Origin: a bacterium
Lineage (GTDB): Bacteria; Bacillota; Bacilli; Lactobacillales; Streptococcaceae
Length of the DNA stretch: 60,969 nt
NCBI GenBank assembly: GCA_905221505.1
Contig: CAJNDL010000008.1
Location: forward strand, 1 to 60,969
Direction of reading: 5' to 3'
The position numbers and the translations under genes are program-made. Under the pieces are notes generated by a model. It saw nothing but the letters and a program-made list of their open reading frames with translations, did no database searches and was not told where the DNA came from. Each line of letters begins with the position of its first letter. The first letter of the stretch is position 1. Below are positions 57,296 through 60,969 of the stretch, piece after piece.

Positions 57296-58111
57296 CTATA
57301 TTTCACTCCATGTTATCTTTTTAAACCCACGGAAAAAGAGAAAGATTCCAATAAATAGGATAGCTAAAGGAATGATTTTTGTCAGGAAAACATTTGAAAT
57401 GCCCATCCACTCATAGTAACGGAGCAGAGAACCTACAATAAGGTGGGCAACAATCATACTGACAAAGGGACGAAAAATCTCTTCTTTCCAATTCCAAATA
57501 CTGATGACTAGGGAAATCGTAAAGACAGATAAACTATCCCAGGGAGCCGGAAGATTTAAGACTCCTTCTTGTATGAAACTTCCCATTCCTACATATCCTA
57601 GAGCGACTAGCAGAACAAGACTTCCAACGACAATATAAGTGCCAATTTTCATCTTAGGAGAATCTTGGACTAGCCCCCAACGTAAGATTGTGGCTACAAG
57701 TCCAAATCCAATCAGAAAAAGAAGCAGTTGCCCTAAAAATGTGAGCAAATTAACTGTTAAGAGAGGGCCTTTCGAAAAATCGCCTAGTAGTTGATAATAA
57801 CGTAATATTACTAGGACAAGGATTGGCGTCAACAGTGACTCCTTGATAGAACTGCGTGGTGCTTCCTTGAGTATCTCTTTCATTATTTTTTTAGGATTCT
57901 TACCTAGATAATCCTCTGCACTCATGCCATCTCGTTCTGCTTCTGAGAAATCTAACATCATCAAATAGATCTGCTCTCTGAGATAGTCCTCATCATAGAG
58001 AAATCCAGCAAGATTAAAACTATCCCACAGCTCCTCAAAATACTTTTGATTCTCCTCAGAAAACTCATGCAGCAAAGCGTTTGTTTCTTCATAATACTTC
58101 ATTTTCTTCAT
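57296..58111 (-). CDS. PadR-linked membrane protein with HAAS-like N-terminal domain
   Basis: A 271-residue protein. The N-terminal 95 residues are soluble and helical, with DGMSAEDYLGKNPKKIMKEI resembling the DUF1048/HAAS domain that often accompanies PadR regulators. Six predicted membrane helices follow (about 95-115, 120-145, 155-175, 185-205, 215-235 and 245-265). Function unknown; PadR-linked proteins of this kind are thought to sense or respond to membrane stress. It starts three bases after padR. Confidence 0.75.
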   Translation of the reverse strand: MKKMKYYEETNALLHEFSEENQKYFEELWDSFNLAGFLYDEDYLREQIYLMMLDFSEAERDGMSAEDYLGKNPKKIMKEILKEAPRSSIKESLLTPILVLVILRYYQLLGDFSKGPLLTVNLLTFLGQLLLFLIGFGLVATILRWGLVQDSPKMKIGTYIVVGSLVLLVALGYVGMGSFIQEGVLNLPAPWDSLSVFTISLVISIWNWKEEIFRPFVSMIVAHLIVGSLLRYYEWMGISNVFLTKIIPLAILFIGIFLFFRGFKKITWSEI

Positions 58112-58114
58112 GGT

Positions 58115-58435
58115 TTAACCCCCATTCTTAATCCCTTCTACTTTTTGACTCAAATCATCCCATTGTTGCCAAAAGACCGATACACGCTCTTCTCCTTCTT
58201 TCGTCAACGAAAAATACTTCCGATCTGGACCATCTGGCGACGGACGCATGTCGCCTCTTATCCATTGATTTTTTTCTAACTTTTGCAACAAAGGATAAAT
58301 AGTTCCTGGAACGATAGTATCAAATCCAGCCTCTCGCAAAGTCTGAACTAACTCATAACCATATCGCTCTTTTTGACCAATCATATCCAAGACACAACCT
58401 TCAAGAACACCTTTTAATAGTTGAGTTTCTTTCAT
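58115..58435 (-). CDS. PadR-family transcriptional regulator
   Basis: A 106-residue winged-helix repressor type. Conserved PadR features are LLKGVLEGCVLDMIG, YGYELVQTLREAGF, GTIYPLLQKLEKNQWI and GPDRKYFSLTKEGEERV. Such regulators commonly repress their own operon, here with the membrane protein gene. Tandem ACCTACTAGTAT-like sites lie in the promoter. Confidence 0.92.
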   Translation of the reverse strand: MKETQLLKGVLEGCVLDMIGQKERYGYELVQTLREAGFDTIVPGTIYPLLQKLEKNQWIRGDMRPSPDGPDRKYFSLTKEGEERVSVFWQQWDDLSQKVEGIKNGG

Positions 58436-58455
58436 CCCTTCTCCCTTCTCACCTA

Positions 58456-58525
58456 TTTTGTAATACCTACTAGTATCTTTACCTATAGTATACTGCTTTT
58501 AAACTAGTTTGTAAAGCATAATAGT
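58456..58525 (-). promoter_or_regulatory. padR promoter with tandem operator-like sites
   Basis: Minus strand TTTACA (58510-58515), 17-base spacer, TATACT (58487-58492). On the plus strand, ACCTACTAGTAT and ACCTATAGTATA follow each other and cover the -10 and the transcription start, as an autorepressor site would. The same block is repeated at 56938-57006. Confidence 0.65.
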
Positions 58526-58770
58526 TAATGCTCTTCAAAAATTCTCTTCAAACCACGTCAGCGTCGCCTTAGGGTATATATGTGACTGACTTCGTCAGTC
58601 TTATCTACAATCTCAAAACAGTGTTTTGAGCTAACTTCGTCAGTTTCATCTACAACCTCAAAATCATGCTTTGAGCTGACTTCGTCAGTTCTATCTACAA
58701 CCTCAAAACCATGTTTTAAGCAACCTGTGGCTAACTTCCTAGTTTGCTCTTTGATTTTCATCGAGTATAA
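58526..58770 (+). repeat. BOX element, A-B-B-B-C
   Basis: The largest BOX here, with three boxB units, ending TTTGATTTTCATCGAGTAT. An open reading frame on its minus strand (58558-58761) arises only from the repeat. It lies between the padR promoter and the metG terminator. Confidence 0.93.
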
Positions 58771-58771
58771 A

Positions 58772-58807
58772 TAAAAAAAACAGAACTAGCCTAAACTAGT
58801 CCTGTCT
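58772..58807 (-). terminator. terminator of metG
   Basis: ACAGGACTAG pairs with CTAGTTCTGT around a 6-nt loop on the minus strand, followed by eight T, immediately after the metG stop. Confidence 0.92.
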
Positions 58808-58811
58808 ACTT

Positions 58812-60809
58812 TTACCCAATCACACTTCCGTTTGGTACATCTGGATCAACTGTAAGAAGGGTTAATTTTCCATCATGTTCAGCTGAGAGAATCATCCCTT
58901 GGCTGACATATTTTTTCATCATCTTGCGTGGTTTAAGATTGGCAACGATTTGGACTTTCTTACCAACCAATTCTTGTTCGTTTGGATAGTACTTCGCAAT
59001 TCCTGAAAGGATTTGACGGTCTTGACCATCACCTGCATCTAGGCGGAATTGGAGCAACTTATCAGAACCTTCCACTTTGGAAACTTCTTTAACTTCTGCA
59101 ACACGAATTTCAACCTTGTCAAAGTCCTCAAACTTGATTTCTTCTTTGTTTAGTTTGAGTTCAACTTCGTCTGGATTCCATTCTTTTTCAACTGCTGGTT
59201 TGTTGCCTTCCATTTGTTCTTTGATATAGGCGATTTCTTCTTCCATATCCAGACGTGGGAAGATTGGTGTTCCTTTGGCAACTACTGTTACACCCTCAGG
59301 GAAATTAGCCAAACTCAAGTTCTCAAGGCTCGCTACTTCTTCCAATCCAAGTTGAGTCAAGACTGCACGACTGGTTTCCATCATAAATGGTTCAATCAAG
59401 TGAGCTACGACACGAAGGCTGGCTGCCAAGTGGCTCATAACACTTGCCAATTGGTCACGAAGTGCTTCATCCTTAGCCAAGACCCATGGAGCAGTCTCGT
59501 CGATGTATTTATTAGTACGAGAGATAAGCGTCCAGACCGCTTCAAGGGCACGTGGGTAGTCAACTGCTTCCATGTGTGTATGGTAGTCAGCGATTGATTC
59601 AGCAGCTACTTGAGCAAGAGTATTATCAAATTCAGTCACACCTTCTACATAGGCAGGAATTTGTCCATCAAAGTACTTGTTAATCATAGAAACCGTACGG
59701 TTAAGGAGATTTCCAAGGTCATTGGCCAATTCATAGTTAATACGGCCAACATAGTCTTCAGGAGTGAAGGTTCCGTCTGAACCAACTGGAAGGCTACGCA
59801 TGAGGTAGTAGCGAAGTGGATCCAGTCCATAGCGCTCTACCAACATTTCAGGATAGACAACGTTCCCCTTAGACTTAGACATCTTACCGTCTTTCATGAC
59901 AAACCAACCATGACCAATCAAACGTTCTGGCAATTTGATATCCAACATCATAAGAAGAATTGGCCAGTAGATTGAGTGGAAACGAAGAATATCTTTCCCT
60001 ACCATATGGAAGACTGTTCCGTTCCAGAACTTATCAAAGTTAGCGTGTTCATCTTGATCGTAGCCAAGAGCTGTCACATAGTTGAGCAAAGCATCAAACC
60101 AAACATAGACAACATGTTTTGGATTTGATGGGACTGGTACACCCCATGTAAAGGTCGTACGAGAAACCGCCAAATCTTCTAAACCTGGCTCGATGAAGTT
60201 GCGAAGCATTTCATTGAGACGACCATCTGGAGTGATGAACTCAGGATGAGCTTTGAAAAATTCTACCAAGCGGTCTTGGTATTTGCTGAGGCGAAGGAAG
60301 TATGATTCTTCAGATACCCATTCAACTTCGTGACCTGATGGAGCAATACCGCCCGTCACATTTCCAGCTTCGTCACGGAAAACTTCTGCAAGTTGACTTT
60401 CTGTAAAGAATTCCTCATCTGAGACTGAATACCAGCCAGAGTATTCACCCAAGTAGATGTCATCTTGAGCCAGCAAGCGTTCAAAGACCTGCGCCACTAC
60501 TTTTTCATGGTAGTCATCAGTTGTACGGATAAATTTATCATAGGAGATATCGAGTAATTGCCAGAGTTCTTTAACTCCAACTGCCATCCCATCAACATAG
60601 GCTTGAGGTGTGATGCCAGCTTCTTCAGCTTTTTGCTGGATTTTTTGACCATGCTCATCAAGACCTGTCAGATAAAAGACATCGTAGCCCATGAGGCGTT
60701 TGTAACGAGCTAGGACATCACAAGCGATAGTTGTGTAGGCAGAACCGATATGAAGTTTCCCAGATGGATAGTAAATCGGCGTTGTAATATAAAAATTCTT
60801 TTCAGACAT
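58812..60809 (-). CDS. metG: methionyl-tRNA synthetase
   Basis: A 665-residue class I synthetase that charges tRNA-Met. The HIGH-type motif is [15 protein letters not shown], the KMSKS loop is [12 protein letters not shown], and the C-terminal tRNA-binding (EMAP-like) domain starts about residue 562 ([20 protein letters not shown]). The start at 60809 has AAAGGAAA upstream; in-frame codons upstream lie in the leader. No T-box leader is seen. A group II intron end lies about 80 bases upstream of the start. Confidence 0.97.
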   Translation of the reverse strand: MSEKNFYITTPIYYPSGKLHIGSAYTTIACDVLARYKRLMGYDVFYLTGLDEHGQKIQQKAEEAGITPQAYVDGMAVGVKELWQLLDISYDKFIRTTDDYHEKVVAQVFERLLAQDDIYLGEYSGWYSVSDEEFFTESQLAEVFRDEAGNVTGGIAPSGHEVEWVSEESYFLRLSKYQDRLVEFFKAHPEFITPDGRLNEMLRNFIEPGLEDLAVSRTTFTWGVPVPSNPKHVVYVWFDALLNYVTALGYDQDEHANFDKFWNGTVFHMVGKDILRFHSIYWPILLMMLDIKLPERLIGHGWFVMKDGKMSKSKGNVVYPEMLVERYGLDPLRYYLMRSLPVGSDGTFTPEDYVGRINYELANDLGNLLNRTVSMINKYFDGQIPAYVEGVTEFDNTLAQVAAESIADYHTHMEAVDYPRALEAVWTLISRTNKYIDETAPWVLAKDEALRDQLASVMSHLAASLRVVAHLIEPFMMETSRAVLTQLGLEEVASLENLSLANFPEGVTVVAKGTPIFPRLDMEEEIAYIKEQMEGNKPAVEKEWNPDEVELKLNKEEIKFEDFDKVEIRVAEVKEVSKVEGSDKLLQFRLDAGDGQDRQILSGIAKYYPNEQELVGKKVQIVANLKPRKMMKKYVSQGMILSAEHDGKLTLLTVDPDVPNGSVIG

Positions 60810-60854
60810 AATTTTTCCTTTCCAGGCAAATGAAACCTGTTTTTCTAACACTTC

Positions 60855-60863
60855 ATTATATCA
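60855..60863 (-). promoter_or_regulatory. extended -10 promoter of metG
   Basis: Minus strand TGATATAAT (hexamer at 60855-60860), about 45 bases before the ATG. It lies between the intron end and metG, so metG keeps a promoter of its own. Confidence 0.65.
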
Positions 60864-60892
60864 CATTTTCAATGAATTTCGATAGGGAAATC

Positions 60893-60969
60893 CAATCGAG
60901 TAGGAGATAATCTCTAGCCCCTCTCACACCACCGTACGTGCCGTTCGGCATACGGCGGTTCAACTAACT
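60893..60969 (-). mobile_element. 3' end of a group II intron (domains V and VI), partial
   Basis: On the minus strand positions 60961-60928 form a canonical 34-nt domain V. ACCGCCGT pairs with ACGGTGGT, a 2-nt bulge follows, and then TGCC-GAAC-GGCA as the upper stem. GTGAGAGGGGCTAGAGATT and ATCTCCTACTCGATT follow, fitting domain VI with a bulged A near the 3' end. The intron body and any reverse transcriptase gene lie beyond the window edge. The 3' splice point is near 60893. Confidence 0.8.

Noticed and set aside
58558..58761. 67-codon minus-strand frame with repeated VVD-TDEVSS pattern
   Set aside because: It is the reverse reading of boxB units in a BOX repeat; the periodicity comes from the DNA repeat, and there is no ribosome site.
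60810..60892. T-box or SAM riboswitch ahead of metG
   Set aside because: The leader is only about 40 bases long with no specifier loop, antiterminator or SAM-box pattern.

Overview
The window looks like chromosome of a mitis-group Streptococcus, most likely Streptococcus mitis or a close relative (S. pseudopneumoniae, or a mitis-like pneumococcus relative). The evidence is the pneumococcus-type gene content (optochin-type F1Fo c subunit, pnr nucleoside operon, AliA/AliB-type lipoprotein, CppA), seven BOX repeats in 61 kb, and a lectinolysin gene, a toxin known from S. mitis and S. pseudopneumoniae. Species assignment is inference; there is no rRNA, tRNA or CRISPR array here.

Layout. 1-8.0 kb: an aquaglyceroporin, an MgtC-like membrane protein, a TPR protein and AI-2E transporter pair, an oligopeptide-binding lipoprotein and, on the plus strand, a beta-propeller lactonase. 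8.1-14.6 kb: the complete F1Fo ATP synthase operon in streptococcal order (c-a-b-delta-alpha-gamma-beta-epsilon), with a BOX repeat between gamma and beta. 14.8-21.4 kb: U32-family tRNA modification protein, guaA, a GntR/UTRA regulator, EamA transporter, serine hydrolase and CppA. 21.9-24.0 kb: a lectinolysin-type cholesterol-dependent cytolysin. 24.3-30.5 kb: parC, an ANT(6)-like nucleotidyltransferase, parE and plsY. 30.56-32.0 kb: an IS3-family element (IS150/IS861 type) sitting in the loop of a bidirectional terminator. 32.0-39.8 kb: nucleoside uptake and pyrimidine salvage (pnr ABC transporter, cdd, deoC, deoA, methyltransferase). 40-42.4 kb: coaA, rpsT and a P-loop kinase-like protein. 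42.4-50.8 kb: purine nucleoside/pentose salvage (deoD, punA, deoB, rpiA), interrupted by a glutamine-amidotransferase-like gene and a large secreted protein joining a lipase domain, two fucolectin-type discoidin domains and a cytolysin domain 4. 51-56.9 kb: a small-gene remnant, trxB, an amino-acid ABC transporter, ArsC-like, ogt, GNAT, DUF1836 and haemolysin-III genes. 57.3-58.4 kb: a PadR/membrane-protein pair flanked by direct repeats. 58.8-60.8 kb: metG. The right edge holds the 3' end (domains V and VI) of a group II intron pointing toward metG.

How the parts fit. The pnr transporter with cdd, deoC and deoA, together with deoD, punA, deoB and rpiA, forms a nearly complete route from extracellular nucleosides to bases and central-carbon sugars. 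The most remarkable genes are the two secreted proteins. The 676-residue cytolysin keeps the fucose-binding triad, the undecapeptide EKTGLVWEPWR and the CD59-binding signature. The 914-residue protein carries the same lectin module twice and the same membrane-binding domain 4, but has a class-3-type lipase in place of the pore-forming domains. I propose it as a host-membrane-targeted lipase, and it is the main candidate for a little-described system in this window. Other points of interest are two likely leaderless promoters, an IS that splits a terminator, a premature stop in that IS, and the repeat-flanked PadR operon.
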